Positions 17,450 through 28,089 of a DNA stretch of 64,000 bases are shown piece by piece. The translations under genes were made by a program, and so were the position numbers. Position 1 is the stretch's first letter; every line of letters starts with the position of its first letter. This DNA comes from Oxalobacteraceae bacterium OTU3CINTB1 (GTDB lineage: Bacteria > Pseudomonadota > Gammaproteobacteria > Burkholderiales > Burkholderiaceae_D): positions 2,418,001 to 2,482,000 of the forward strand of contig CP099652.1 in the NCBI GenBank assembly GCA_024123955.1, given 5' to 3'. Below the pieces are notes generated by a model. That model was given only the letters and a program-made list of their open reading frames with translations, was not told where the DNA came from and did not search any database.

Positions 17450-17626
17450 TTGTGCTTCCTTACATTAAAGCAGGTCCTTGCGACCAATTTACAACAGGTC
17501 CAACATTTTATTATTGACAACACCTGTTTCTTAGACGTAATTTTACACGTTATTTGTGCGGGACGTACCTACGTAGTTTCACGTGCGCTCGCGTAGCAGC
17601 GTGGTGGAGGCAGGAGGGAGGGGAAA

Positions 17627-17722
17627 TGGCGGAAGGCAGTAGGAGTCGAACTTACAGGAGAGCGTCTGACGCCCCCCACCGGGTTTGAAGCCCGGCCCCA
17701 TCACCGGATGAGATTGCCTTCC
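17627..17722 (-). tRNA. selC: tRNA-Sec (anticodon TCA)
   Basis: The minus strand folds as tRNA-Sec: an 8-bp acceptor stem (GGAAGGCA/TGCCTTCC), a long variable arm, anticodon TCA in the CTTCAAA loop, the T arm with GTTCGACTC, and an encoded GCCA end. Total length with CCA is 96 bases. It lies 26 bases after selB and completes the sel cluster. Confidence 0.95.
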
Positions 17723-17748
17723 GTGGTGCGTTATCGGCGCTGTCGTCG

Positions 17749-19704
17749 TTATTGCGCGCTGAACGACCAAGCCGCGTTGGGCCTGATCAGGTGGACGTTG
17801 CCGACGCGCCGAGTATAGCCGACACGATCGAAGAACTCCAAGATTTGAATCGCGCGCTTGCGTCCCAGCCCGGTGGCGTCGCGGAACGACGAGGCTTGCA
17901 CTTCAGGCAAGGTCGCCACCAACTCCGCCAGCTCGGCCAGCGGTGCCGGATGGTAGAACAGATCCGGCACCAGCTGGCTGATTTCGCCGGTCTTCGACAG
18001 TTTAAGCAGCAGACGCCGCACCTCGGCTTCCGGCAACCCGTGCTGGCGCTCCAGATCGCGCACCCATGGCGGATCGAAGCGGCCCGCGTGCAAGGACACC
18101 AGCAGCGGTTGGACCAGCGTCTGTTCGGCCTCGCTCAGTTCCACGCTGTGGCTGGGCAGATGCAGGCTGCGGCCGCGCTGCCTGATTTGCCCGGCGCCGG
18201 TCAGCGCCTCGACCAGGCGGCTCCACAGCCGGTCCTCCATCTCCGGCGCGACGATGCGCTTGAGGCGCCACAGCTCCGGTCCCGCCTCGTCGGGCGCACG
18301 CGCGTGGAATTCGGACAGGCCGGCGAGGATGCGCGCCTCGAGCGCCGCCACTTCGGCCGCCGCGATCAGCAGCGCGTCGCCGCCGGACAGCGCCACTTCG
18401 ACGGTTCCCGGCGGCGCCACGATCTCGCTCACCGGCAGTTGCGACAGCCGCACCAGCATCGACATGCGCAGACCCAGGGGGCTACGCGCCAGCAGGGCGC
18501 CGATGCCGCCAGCGCCGCGGTCTTGATCGTGATCCCGATCCTGATCCTGATCCCGATCGTGATTGCGATCGATGAAATCGGCCAGCGCCCGCAGCCAGTC
18601 CAGCCGCGCCGCGCTGCGCCGCTTGCGCGCCGGTCCGAAGGGATCGAGCACCACGCCGCCGCCGATGGTGGCGGTGGCCTGGGCGTTGCGGACCACAAAG
18701 CGATCGCCCGGCACCGCGTGCACCGGCGCGTCGAGCACCAGCTGCGCGCGGCCTGTGCCGCCCGGCGCCAGCGTCTCGCCGTCCAGCGGCACGATGTTGG
18801 CCACATGGTGCGCCGCGCCCAAATGCAGATGCAGCGGCGACCATGGCTTCAGGGTGACGCCGCTATCCGGCGTCAACGTCAGTTCGACGTCGATGCGCTC
18901 GGAGCACGCCGCGAGGTCCGGCGCGACGATCCAGCTGCCGCGCGCTATCTCGTCCTTCGATACGCCGCTCAGGTTGAGCGCCAGGCGTTGGCCGGCGCGG
19001 CCGATGTCGGCGGCGCGGTTTTGCGCGTGGATGCTGCGCACCCGCATCTGCCGCTCGCCCGGCGCCAGTTGCAGCGTGTCGCCCACGCGCACGCTGCCCG
19101 CCAGCGCGGTGCCGGTGACGATGGTGCCCTGGCCGGACAAGGTGAACACGCGGTCGACGCCGAGGCGGAACAGGCGGCGTTCATCGCCGGCCGGCAGCGC
19201 CGTCGCCAGCGTCGCCAGATGCGCCAGCAGCGCCTTCACGCCGGCGTCGCCTGCGCTGGTGGCGTTGGTGCGGAAGATTTGCGCACCGGCGAAATCGGTG
19301 TTCGCCAGCAGCGCCTCGATGTCGGCTTCAACGCGCGCCAGTTGCTGCGCGTCGGCGCGATCGATCTTGGTCAATGCCACCGCGCCCCGCCGCACGCCAA
19401 GCAACCGCAAAATGGCCAGATGCTCCAGCGTCTGCGGCATGATGCCGTCGTCGGCGGCGATCACCAGCAGCGCGGCGTCGATGCCGGTGACGCCGGCCGC
19501 CATCGTGCGGATGAATTTTTCGTGACCGGGGACGTCGATGACGCCGAGGATGTCGCCATTGGCCAGCGGCGCGTAGGCGTATCCCAGCTCAATGGAAATG
19601 CCGCGCGCCTTTTCTTCCTTCAGGCGGTCGGTGTCGACGCCCGTCAGCGCGCGCGTGAGCGTGGTTTTCCCATGGTCGATGTGACCTGCCGTGCCGACGA
19701 TCAT
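17749..19704 (-). CDS. selB: Selenocysteine-specific elongation factor SelB
   Basis: A 651-residue GTPase that brings Sec-tRNA to UGA codons marked by a SECIS hairpin. The EF-Tu-like part has G1 [10 protein letters not shown]3 DVPGHE and G4 TKID, followed by two beta-barrel domains and then C-terminal winged-helix repeats (about 400-651) that bind the SECIS RNA. The start ATG 19704 overlaps the selA stop by four bases. An Asp-rich stretch of about 16 residues (around 378-394), encoded by GATCNN hexamer repeats, sits just before the winged helices and looks like an added linker. Confidence 0.96.
   Translation of the reverse strand: MIVGTAGHIDHGKTTLTRALTGVDTDRLKEEKARGISIELGYAYAPLANGDILGVIDVPGHEKFIRTMAAGVTGIDAALLVIAADDGIMPQTLEHLAILRLLGVRRGAVALTKIDRADAQQLARVEADIEALLANTDFAGAQIFRTNATSAGDAGVKALLAHLATLATALPAGDERRLFRLGVDRVFTLSGQGTIVTGTALAGSVRVGDTLQLAPGERQMRVRSIHAQNRAADIGRAGQRLALNLSGVSKDEIARGSWIVAPDLAACSERIDVELTLTPDSGVTLKPWSPLHLHLGAAHHVANIVPLDGETLAPGGTGRAQLVLDAPVHAVPGDRFVVRNAQATATIGGGVVLDPFGPARKRRSAARLDWLRALADFIDRNHDRDQDQDRDHDQDRGAGGIGALLARSPLGLRMSMLVRLSQLPVSEIVAPPGTVEVALSGGDALLIAAAEVAALEARILAGLSEFHARAPDEAGPELWRLKRIVAPEMEDRLWSRLVEALTGAGQIRQRGRSLHLPSHSVELSEAEQTLVQPLLVSLHAGRFDPPWVRDLERQHGLPEAEVRRLLLKLSKTGEISQLVPDLFYHPAPLAELAELVATLPEVQASSFRDATGLGRKRAIQILEFFDRVGYTRRVGNVHLIRPNAAWSFSAQ
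18525..18572. repeat. GATCNN hexanucleotide tandem repeat inside selB
   Basis: Eight consecutive GATC- or GATT-phased hexamers encode an alternating His/Gln/Arg-Asp run in SelB. The phase keeps the reading frame, so unit-number changes would alter only linker length. Confidence 0.85.
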
Positions 19705-21158
19705 GCGGGCGTGTGCCTCAACAGAGGCAGTTGTTCTGTAAAGCGCTGCTGCTGGTGGTGGTCCAGGCAGCGCAGGTCGAGCCACAACGCGTCCTGCGAG
19801 ACGCGGCCGATCACCGGCAGCGGCAGCGCGCGGAGGCGCTGTTCGAGCACGCCCAGCGCGTTGCCGGTGCGGACCGTCGGCGCGGCGCGCACCACCAGGC
19901 CGTGGCTGTGCAACTGATCGACGGGCAGGGCGCCGCTGCCGATCTGGCTCATCATCGCTTCCGCGCTCACCGTGTAGCCCGCGCCCAGCGCGTCCTGCAG
20001 CAGCGGCAGGATGGACTGCGCCTGTTCGCGCATGGCGGCGGCGGGACGCGTCAGCAGCTTCAGGGTGGTCAGGCGCTCCGGCAGCAGGTCCGGCGCGCGG
20101 TACAAGGCCAGCACCGGCTCCAGCGCGGCCAACGTCAGTTTGCCGACGCGCAGCGCGCGCTTGAGCGGATTCTTTTTGATCTGCGCGATCAGGTCCGCGC
20201 GGCCGACGATGATGCCGCACTGCGGACCGCCCAGCAGCTTGTCGCCGCTGAACGTCACCAGGTCGGCGCCGCCGGCGATGGTTTCGCGCACCGTGGTCTC
20301 GTGCGGCAGGCCGTATTGTTCGAGATCCACCAGGGTGCCGCTGCCCAGGTCCACGGCGGTCGGGATATTGTGCTTGCGCGCCAGTGGCGCCAGTTCCGGC
20401 AGTTCCACGCTTTTGGTGAAGCCGGTGATCGCGTAGTTACTGCAATGGACCTTCATCATCAGCGCGGTCTGGGGGCCGGCCGCTTCGGCGTAGTCCTTCA
20501 GGTGCGTGCGGTTGGTGCTGCCCACTTCGCGCAGCACCGCGCCGGCGCGCGTCATGATGTCGGGGATGCGGAAGGCGCCGCCGATTTCCACCAGCTCGCC
20601 GCGCGAGACGATCACCTCGCGGCCCTGCGCCAGGGTGTTCAGCATCAGCAGGACGGCGGCGGCGTTGTTATTGACGATGGTCGCCGCTTCGGCGCCGGTC
20701 AGTTCCAGCAGCAGTTCCTCGACCAGGTTGTCGCGGTCGCCGCGCTTGCCGGTGTCGATGTCCCATTCCAGGTTCATCGGCCAGCGCAGCGCCTCGGCCA
20801 CGGCCTGCACGGCGCTGTCGGGCAGCAGCGCGCGTCCCAGATTGGTGTGCAGGACGGTGCCGGTCAGGTTGAAGACGGGACGCAGCGGCGAGCGGTTGGA
20901 CTCGCGCAGGCGCGCCGCGAGCATCGTCAACAGCATGGGAATGGAGGTGTCGGTGGTGGCCGGCGCGTGGCCGGAACCATCGCGCGCCGCCAGCAGCAGG
21001 CCGCGCAACTCGGCCAGCAGCGCGCGCGCCGCCTCCGTCGTTTGCGCGCGGCCGTATTCGGCGACCAGCGCCTCGCAGCCGGCATCCGACAGGATCAGAT
21101 GCACAGCCGGCAGGTGGATCGCGCCGGCAGGTTTCACCGGATTGGCTGGGCCGTTCAT
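19701..21158 (-). CDS. selA: L-seryl-tRNA(Sec) selenium transferase
   Basis: A 485-residue PLP enzyme that turns seryl-tRNA(Sec) into selenocysteinyl-tRNA(Sec) using selenophosphate. Recognisable segments are FNLTGTVLHTNLGRA, NLEWDIDTGKRGDR, NNNAAAVLL, AVDLGSGTL and the PLP-lysine motif FSGDKLLGGPQ. ATG 21158 overlaps the fdhE stop by four bases, and the gene overlaps selB by four bases, so the three are translationally coupled. Family length fits. Confidence 0.96.
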   Translation of the reverse strand: MNGPANPVKPAGAIHLPAVHLILSDAGCEALVAEYGRAQTTEAARALLAELRGLLLAARDGSGHAPATTDTSIPMLLTMLAARLRESNRSPLRPVFNLTGTVLHTNLGRALLPDSAVQAVAEALRWPMNLEWDIDTGKRGDRDNLVEELLLELTGAEAATIVNNNAAAVLLMLNTLAQGREVIVSRGELVEIGGAFRIPDIMTRAGAVLREVGSTNRTHLKDYAEAAGPQTALMMKVHCSNYAITGFTKSVELPELAPLARKHNIPTAVDLGSGTLVDLEQYGLPHETTVRETIAGGADLVTFSGDKLLGGPQCGIIVGRADLIAQIKKNPLKRALRVGKLTLAALEPVLALYRAPDLLPERLTTLKLLTRPAAAMREQAQSILPLLQDALGAGYTVSAEAMMSQIGSGALPVDQLHSHGLVVRAAPTVRTGNALGVLEQRLRALPLPVIGRVSQDALWLDLRCLDHHQQQRFTEQLPLLRHTPA

Positions 21159-22168
21159 GCGGCGTTGAACCACAGCAGCGGGTTGCCGCTGGCGCGGGCG
21201 TAGCCGGCCTCGCCGACCAGCAGGTCCAGTGTCAGGCTGGCCAGATCGTCGGCCAGCGGTTCGACGTTGAAGTCGTGCTCCTGGTTGAAGATCTTGCGGT
21301 AGGTTTTGCAGTCCTCGCAGGTCTCGGCACGCGCCACCTTGCTTGGGTCGTTGGCCTTGTTGATCGGCGCGGAGTCGCTCGCCACCACGTCTGCCTTGTC
21401 CTCGGCCGTCTCCAGGCTTTGGTAGGCGATCTTGGAGGTGTGCTCGCAACATGAGCACTTGACCCGCACCATGTGCCATTCGCTGGCGCAGGCGCTGCAA
21501 TGCAGGTAGCGGTAGCCTTGCGACTGCCCGCCGATGCGGATCACGCTGGCCACCGGGTGCGAGCCGCACACGGGGCACAAGGTGTTGGTCACCAGCGGCT
21601 GCACCGCAGGGGAGTCGAGCTGGCTCGCGCGCATCGCCCACACCACCTGCAGCGCGGCGGCGACAAACGGTGCGTGCAGCGGATCGACGCCTTCGGTCAC
21701 TTCGGCCAACACAGCGTCGGCGCAGCCTTCCAGTTGGGCGGCATCGAGTTCGCGCAGCTGCGCCAGCACGCCGGCCATCTGCGGCTGCTCTTTCGCCAGC
21801 GGTTCGAGTCGATCGAGGATGGCTGTGAATACGGTGCGCCACGAGGCGGGACGGGTGCCGCTGACCGGCAGCGGCGGCATATTGTGTTCGAGCGACAGTG
21901 CTATCTCCGCAGCGTCGGGCAGTGCGAAAATCTCGGCCGGCAGCGACGCGGCGACGGCGGCCTGCGCGTCGACCAGCGCCGCCATCAGTTGCAGGTAGCC
22001 CTGCATCGATTCGGCGACGGGAATTCCGGTGATTTCATTGTTTGCCAGCTGGCGCAGACGGGCCGCGCGCGCGGTGAACAGGCTGCGTGCTTGCGGCAGC
22101 AGCAGGCGCGGTATGGCATTGTGATCGAGCGATTCGATTTCGCCCGGTTCAAGCAGACGTTGTACCAA
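21155..22168 (-). CDS. fdhE: Formate dehydrogenase accessory protein FdhE
   Basis: A cytoplasmic maturation factor of respiratory formate dehydrogenases, 337 residues. The C-terminal half carries four cysteine pairs (CPVC, CSAC, CSCC, CEDC) that form rubredoxin-like iron sites in the E. coli protein, and it ends LDLLVGEAGYARASGNPLLW, a conserved tail. It sits between the structural fdo genes and selA, which matches its role in building the selenoenzyme. Confidence 0.94.
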   Translation of the reverse strand: MVQRLLEPGEIESLDHNAIPRLLLPQARSLFTARAARLRQLANNEITGIPVAESMQGYLQLMAALVDAQAAVAASLPAEIFALPDAAEIALSLEHNMPPLPVSGTRPASWRTVFTAILDRLEPLAKEQPQMAGVLAQLRELDAAQLEGCADAVLAEVTEGVDPLHAPFVAAALQVVWAMRASQLDSPAVQPLVTNTLCPVCGSHPVASVIRIGGQSQGYRYLHCSACASEWHMVRVKCSCCEHTSKIAYQSLETAEDKADVVASDSAPINKANDPSKVARAETCEDCKTYRKIFNQEHDFNVEPLADDLASLTLDLLVGEAGYARASGNPLLWFNAA

Positions 22169-22247
22169 AAGATGTCTCCCAGTTTGCCGGCGGCGCTTTT
22201 GATCTTGGCCGCCGGCTTGGGAACTATTTTAATCCCAAATTGATAAA

Positions 22248-22922
22248 TCAATCGCGCGGCTTGTTTGTGCTCCGCGCGACTTCCTCGAACCAGCGCGGAT
22301 GGTGCTTGCGCGCCCACCCGTAGGTGACCGTGCCGCGCACCATCGCGCCGATGGAACCCTTGATCCAGAAGCCTGCGTAGATGTGAACCACTATTGAGCA
22401 AATGATCACAAAAGCGCAGAACGCATGCAGCAACGCGGCAAAGCGCACCACGTCGATCGGGAAGTAGAACGCGAAGTACGCGCGCCAGATCACGATACCC
22501 GACAACAGCAGGCCAAGCATGCAAAGGATCAGCACATAGAACAGCACTTTCTGGCCGGCGTTGTAGCGGCCGACCCGAGGCAGCTTTTCTTCGCGGTTGC
22601 TCACCACGTCGCCGGCCTGCTTGAGCCACTGCGTGTCGCCTTTTTCAAAGCGGTTGTGGTGCCAGAAGCGCACCACCAGCAGCGCGAACGAGGCGAACAT
22701 CAGTATCCCGAAGAAGGGATGCAGGATGCGCGTCCATTGGCCGCCGCCGAGGAACACCGCCATCCACGCCGTCGCCGGATGGAACATGGCCAGGCCGGAC
22801 ACCGTCAGCACGATAAAGCAGATGGCGGTGACCCAGTGGTTGCTGCGTTCATTCGGCGTGTAGCGTTCGATCAGCGGATTGCCGTCCTTGTCACGCAACG
22901 GTTTGTTTTCAGGTGTGCTCAT
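22248..22922 (-). CDS. fdoI: Formate dehydrogenase gamma subunit (cytochrome b556)
   Basis: A 224-residue membrane subunit with four transmembrane helices that carries two b hemes and passes electrons to quinone. Histidines in [23 protein letters not shown] and VVHIYAGFW are heme-ligand candidates. The start 22922 overlaps the end of the beta-subunit gene by 14 bases. Whether the complex is FdoGHI- or FdnGHI-like cannot be separated by sequence inspection. Confidence 0.93.
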   Translation of the reverse strand: MSTPENKPLRDKDGNPLIERYTPNERSNHWVTAICFIVLTVSGLAMFHPATAWMAVFLGGGQWTRILHPFFGILMFASFALLVVRFWHHNRFEKGDTQWLKQAGDVVSNREEKLPRVGRYNAGQKVLFYVLILCMLGLLLSGIVIWRAYFAFYFPIDVVRFAALLHAFCAFVIICSIVVHIYAGFWIKGSIGAMVRGTVTYGWARKHHPRWFEEVARSTNKPRD

Positions 22923-23832
22923 TTCTGTTCTCCCTGATCCGGTTGGCCTCATGCAAAGCCTCGGCTTCCTCGTCCCTGCTGACCTCATTCGGACCGACGC
23001 GCGAATAGTGGAACCATCCCGCCAGCGCCGTCGCGGCGATGCCGGCCAGCGCGAGGGGCTTGGTCAAGCCCTTCCACAAACCGACCATCGGGCTGATGCT
23101 CGGATTCTGCTTCAGCCCATGGTACAACGGCGCCTTGTCGGCGTGGTGCAGCACGTACATCACGTGCGTGCCGCCGACACCGGCCGGATCATACAGGCCG
23201 GCGTTGGCGTAACCGCGCGACTTCAGGTCCTCGATGCGATCGGCCGCATGCACCTTCATGTCTTCCTTGGTACCGAAGACGATGGCGCCGGTCGGGCAGG
23301 TCTTGACGCAGGCCGGCTCCTGGCCGACGGCCACGCGGTCCGAGCACAAAGTGCACTTGTAGGCGCGGTCGTCCTTCTTGGAGATGCGGGGCACATCGAA
23401 CGGGCACCCGGCGACGCAGTAGCCGCAGCCGATGCAGTTCTCCTGATGGAAATCCACAATGCCGTTGGTGTACTGGACGATGGCGCCCGGGGCCGGACAG
23501 GCCTTCAGGCAGCCCGGGTCCTCGCAGTGCATACAGCCGTCCTTGCGGATCAGCCATTCGAGGTTGCCGTCGTTACTCTCATACTCCGAGAAGCGCATCA
23601 CGGTCCAGGATTGCGGCGTCAGGTCGAGCGGGTTGTCGTACACGCCGGTGGTTTCGCCGACGTCGTCGCGCAAGTCGTTCCATTCCATGCAGGCGGTCTG
23701 GCATGCCTTGCAGCCGATGCACTTCGAGACGTCGATCAGCTTGGCCACGGTGCCCGTGGCAGGCGTGCGCGCCACCGGCGTCTGCACCGTGGTGGCCGAC
23801 ATTCGTTTGATATCAAGTGATTGTAAAGCCAT
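22909..23832 (-). CDS. fdoH: Formate dehydrogenase beta subunit (iron-sulfur)
   Basis: A 307-residue electron-transfer subunit with four [4Fe-4S] binding motifs ([39 protein letters not shown] with CVKTC) and a single C-terminal membrane helix (about 258-276). It connects the Mo/W active site of the alpha subunit to the cytochrome b subunit. It starts 20 bases after fdoG. Confidence 0.95.
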   Translation of the reverse strand: MALQSLDIKRMSATTVQTPVARTPATGTVAKLIDVSKCIGCKACQTACMEWNDLRDDVGETTGVYDNPLDLTPQSWTVMRFSEYESNDGNLEWLIRKDGCMHCEDPGCLKACPAPGAIVQYTNGIVDFHQENCIGCGYCVAGCPFDVPRISKKDDRAYKCTLCSDRVAVGQEPACVKTCPTGAIVFGTKEDMKVHAADRIEDLKSRGYANAGLYDPAGVGGTHVMYVLHHADKAPLYHGLKQNPSISPMVGLWKGLTKPLALAGIAATALAGWFHYSRVGPNEVSRDEEAEALHEANRIRENRNEHT

Positions 23833-23852
23833 GTTTTATTCTCCTCGGGCCG

Positions 23853-26800
23853 TCATGCTTTTTCCACCTTCACCAGGAACGACTTGAATTCCGGTGTCTG
23901 TGAATTGCCGTCTCCAACCGTCGGCGTCAGGGTGTTAATCAGGTAGCCCGGTTTGGTGACTCCCTTGAACCCGAAGTGAATCGGCAGTCCGACCTGGTGG
24001 GTCTTCTTGCCGTCGATGGTCAATGCCTTGATACGCTTGGTCACCACGGCCTTCGCCACGATGTGTCCGCGCTTGGAACTGACTTTGACACGGTCGCCGT
24101 GCGTCACGCCGATCTCCTTGCCGAGGTCTTCGCCGATTTCGACGAATTGCTCCGGCTGGATGATCGCGTTCAGGCGCGCGTGCTTGGTCCAGTAGTGGAA
24201 GTGCTCCGTCAGACGGTAGCTGGTCGCCACGTGTGGATACTCGTTCGCCTTGCCCAGCTTCGCCCTGTCGCCCGGGAACATGCGGCCGGCCGGATTGCTG
24301 GTGGCGCGCGGGTTATTCGGGTGCATCGGGTTGTGGCCGATCGGCGTCTCGAATGGCTCGTAGTGCTCGGGGAACGGACCTTCGGCCATGGCGTCGCGCG
24401 AGTAGAAGCGCGCCACACCCTCGGCCAGCATGATGAAGGGACCCATGCCGTTTTCCGGCGGTTCGTCGGCCTTGAAGTCCGGTACGTCCGCGCCGGCCCA
24501 ATTGGTGCCATTCCAGCCGATCAGCTTACGGGTCGGATCGAACGGTTTGCCCTTGGTGTCGCACGAGGCGCGGTTGTACAGCACGCGGCGGTTGGCCGGC
24601 CAGGCCCAGGCCCAGTTCAGCGTGTTGCCGATACCGGTCGGGTCGCTGTTGTCGCGGCGTCCCATCTGGTTGCCGGCGGCGGTCCAGGAACCGGCGAAGA
24701 TCCAGCATCCGCAGGCGGTGCTGCCGTCGTCGCGCAGTTGCGCGAAGCCGGCCAGCTGCTCGTTCTTCTTCAGGATGACTTTCGTCGGGTCCTTCGGATC
24801 GGTGAGCTCCTTGAGCGCCTTGCCGTTGAACTCCATCGCGATTTCCTCCGGCTGCGGGCTCAGAGGCTGGGCGTAGTTCCACGTCAGGTTGACGATCGGG
24901 TCGGGGAATTTGCCGCCGTCGGTCTGGTACATCTTCCTGATGCGCATGAAGATGCCGGACATGATCTCCAGATCGCTCTTGGTCTGGCCGGGGCCTTCGG
25001 CGCCTTGCCAGTGCCACTGCAGCACCCGCGAGGAGCTCACCAGCGAGCCGCGTTCCTCGGCGAAGCAGGTGGTCGGCAGGCGGAACACCTCGGTCATGAT
25101 CTTGGTGGGATCGACCTGGTGGAACTCGCCGAACGGACGCCAGAACTCCGCCGTTTCCACGGCCAGGGGGTCCATCACCACCAGGTACTTCAGCTTCGAC
25201 AGCGACTCGGTGATCTTCTGCTTGTCCGGCGCCGACGCCAGGATGTTGAAGCCCTGGCAGATGTAGCCGTTCATTTTCCCCTGATGCATAAGCTCGAAGG
25301 CCTGCATCATGTCGTACGGCTTGTCGAGCTTCGGCAGGTAGTCGAACGCGTAGTTGTTTTCCTCGGTGGCGGCGTCGCCCCACCAGGCCTTCATGAATGA
25401 GACCAGGAACTTCTTGGCGTTGCTGTAGTAGCTAAGCTGGTTCGGACGCAAAGGCTTGAGCGCCCGCTTGGCCGTATAGGCTTCCCAATCCTGTTCCGCC
25501 TCGCCGGGCAGGGTCAGGTAACCGGGCAGCATATTGGTCAGCAGACCCAGGTCGGTCAGGCCCTGGATGTTGGAGTGGCCGCGCAGCGCGTTCATGCCGC
25601 CGCCGGCGATACCGATATTCCCCAGCAGGAGCTGCACCATCGCGCCGGTGCGCAGGGTTTGCGCGCCGGTCGAGTGCTGGGTCCAGCCCAGGGCGTACAG
25701 GATGGTCGCGGCGCGTCCGGGGACTGCCGTCGACGCCAGCATCTCGGCGACCTTGTGGAATTTCTCCGGCGGCACGCCGCAGGCTTTCTCCACCATCTCC
25801 GGGGTGTAGCGCGAGTAGTGCTTCTTCATCAGCTGGTACACGCAGCGCGGATGCTCGAGCGTCGGATCGATCTTGGCGTAGCCGTCGTCGCCCATCTCGT
25901 AGTTCCAGCTGCTCTTGTCCGCGTACTTGCCGGTCGCCTCGTCGTAGCCCGAATACAGGCCGTCGGTGAAGGAGAAGTCCTCGCGGACGATGAACGGCAT
26001 GTCCGTGTAATTGCGGACGTACTCGTGCTGGATTTTGTCGTTCGTGAGCAGGTAATTAATGACCGCGCCCAGGAATACGATGTCCGAGCCGGTGCGGGTA
26101 GGGACGTAATAGTCGGCTACCGAAGCGGTTCGGGTAAAGCGCGGATCGACCACCACCAGCTTGGCGCCACGATGCGCCTTCGCTTCCGTGACCCATTTGA
26201 ATCCGCAAGGGTGTGCTTCAGCGGCGTTTCCGCCCATGACCAGGATGACATCCGCGTTCTTGATGTCTACCCAGTGATTCGTCATCGCACCACGTCCAAA
26301 TGTCGAGGCAAGACCTGCCACCGTCGGACCGTGTCATACACGTGCTTGATTGTCGAATGCCAGCATGCCCAGACTGCGCATGGTTTTATGGGTTAAGTAG
26401 CCTACTTCGTTGGAGCCGGCCGACGCGCACAGCATGCCGGTCGTGGTCCAGCGGTTGACGGTTTTGCCGTCGGCGCTCTTCTCGATGAAGTTGGCGTCGC
26501 GGTCTGCCTTCATCAACTTGGCGATGCGCGTGAGCGCGTCATCCCAGGCGATGGGGCTCCATTCCGTGGCGCCCGGGGCGCGGTATTCCGGCACCATCAA
26601 GCGATTCGGCGAGTGGATAAAGTCGATCAGGCTTGCGCCTTTTGGACACAGCGTGCCGCGGTTGACCGGGTGGTCGGCATCGCCTTCGATGTGGATGATT
26701 TTGGCGGTGGCGTTTTTGGCGCCGTCGCCCAAACCGTACATCAGGATTCCGCAGCCTACGGAGCAGTAGGGGCAGGTGTTGCGGGTTTCGGTGCTGCGCG

Positions 26801-26924
26801 CCAGCTTGTACTGCCGGACTTCGGCCAGGGCCGTTGCCGGCGCAAAGCCGAGGAGCGCGATGCTCGAACCCGCGATGGTTGCGCCAGTCACCCGAAGGAA
26901 CTGTCGCCTGGACATCTGGTTCAT
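23853..26924 (-). CDS. fdoG: Formate dehydrogenase alpha subunit, selenoprotein (UGA read as Sec197)
   Basis: The catalytic subunit of respiratory formate dehydrogenase, 1023 residues when UGA at 26334-26336 is read as selenocysteine (residue 197). It has a Tat signal peptide (SRRQFLRVTG), a [4Fe-4S] motif (CPYCSVGC) near the start, and molybdopterin-binding domains throughout. The sequence around the UGA is DNQARV-Sec-HGPTVAGLA, the active-site context of Sec formate dehydrogenases, and a SECIS-like hairpin follows. A conventional gene finder would split this gene at 26321/26334. The complete Sec machinery downstream supports readthrough. Confidence 0.96.
26293..26336 (-). promoter_or_regulatory. 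Sec UGA codon and SECIS element of fdoG
   Basis: On the minus strand the UGA (26336-26334) is followed by an upper stem GGCA/TGCC closing a GGTCT loop (26319-26307), the same apical sequence as in E. coli fdhF/fdnG SECIS elements that SelB binds. A lower GTCC/GGAC pairing closes the hairpin. Confidence 0.85.
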
Positions 26925-27155
26925 GGAAAGCCTCTCAGTTGGAACAAAGACTTTCCGAGTGTAGCACCGGAAAAACATTTATGTTCGCACTGACACGGGT
27001 CAAATGTTGGGTTAACGCCAGTGCCGCACTTTTGATATAGCTCAAAGAATAATGTTTTAACGGCTTGTTGAAGGAAGATGATTAATTTGCTACGACATGC
27101 GTCGGATCGCGCCGTGCCGGCGTATCCGACTCACGTGTCAATAAGCTAACGCGGC

Positions 27156-28088
27156 TCAGACGCCGACAGTCGATGGCAGCAGCGCTTCGATCGCCGCCAG
27201 CGACGGCGGCGAGGCGCCGGCCGCCAGGCACGCCGCCGCGCCGGCGGCCACTGCGAAGCGCAGGTGCTCCAGCGGCACGCGTTCGGGGTGGTGCATCATG
27301 CTGTACGCGAGCGCCGCGATGCTGGCGTCACCCGCGCCGACCGAATCGATCACGGTGATGCGCGGCGCCGGCAGCGCCCATTCCTCGCCGCCGATGTGCA
27401 GCGAGGCGCCGTCGCCGCCCTTGGTGTACAGATAGGTCGCACCCGGATTCCAGCTGCGCAGCGTGGCGAACGCGGTCTCGATGTCGTCGCTGCGGAACAG
27501 GCCCGCCAGATCCTCCTCCGACACCTTGACCACGTCGGCCAGCTCCGTCATGCGGCGCAACGTGGCGTCATAGCGCTCGTCCATCAGCAGCCGGTAGTTC
27601 GGATCGAAGCTGATGCGCACGCCGTCCAGTTTGAGCTGTTCGGCCAGCGCCACCAGCTTGCCGGCCAAAGGCTGGCGCGCCAGGCTGATGCCGCCGAAGT
27701 GCACCCATTTGCAGTGCGCGCGCCAGCCTTCGGGCAGCAGCGAGGCGTCGAAGTGCAGGTCGGCGCTGTCGTCGCCGACGAAGAAGTAGGCCGGTGGATC
27801 GGTGCGGTGCACGATCGCCAGCAGCGGCGATTTCGCGTAGCGCTGCAGGAAGCGCATGTCGAGGTTGGCCGCGACGCTGGCGCCGTGCAGCGCGTCGCCG
27901 AAGACGTCGATGCTGATGGCGCCGGCGAACGCGGTCGGCACCTCCAGCTTCGCCATTGTGCGCGCCACGTTCCAGGTCGAACCGCCGACCTGGCTAAGCC
28001 AGCGCTGTGGATTCGGCTGGTCGCCGTCCTGCACGATCATGTCGGTCAGCGCTTCGCCCGCCGCGACAAACAAAGGGAAAGTCGCCAT
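27156..28088 (-). CDS. PfkB-family fructokinase
   Basis: A 310-residue sugar kinase with the first PfkB signature around QVGGSTWNVARTMAKL and the second around DSVGAGDAS (catalytic D254). The KGGDGASL ATP-site segment is also present. It starts 1 base after the AGE-family isomerase stop, so the pair is co-translated. With a mannose isomerase producing fructose, phosphorylation to fructose 6-phosphate would feed glycolysis. Fructokinase specificity is inferred from context and overall pattern, not from a decisive residue. Confidence 0.82.
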   Translation of the reverse strand: MATFPLFVAAGEALTDMIVQDGDQPNPQRWLSQVGGSTWNVARTMAKLEVPTAFAGAISIDVFGDALHGASVAANLDMRFLQRYAKSPLLAIVHRTDPPAYFFVGDDSADLHFDASLLPEGWRAHCKWVHFGGISLARQPLAGKLVALAEQLKLDGVRISFDPNYRLLMDERYDATLRRMTELADVVKVSEEDLAGLFRSDDIETAFATLRSWNPGATYLYTKGGDGASLHIGGEEWALPAPRITVIDSVGAGDASIAALAYSMMHHPERVPLEHLRFAVAAGAAACLAAGASPPSLAAIEALLPSTVGV

Positions 28089-28089
28089 C

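Noticed and set aside
18525..18572. CRISPR array or iterons
   Set aside because: The unit is 6 bp without spacers, lies inside the selB reading frame and encodes a linker.
23853..26336. Formate dehydrogenase alpha gene as a nonsense-mutated pseudogene
   Set aside because: The stop is a UGA at the selenocysteine position, followed by a SECIS-like hairpin, and selA, selB and selC lie in the same cluster.
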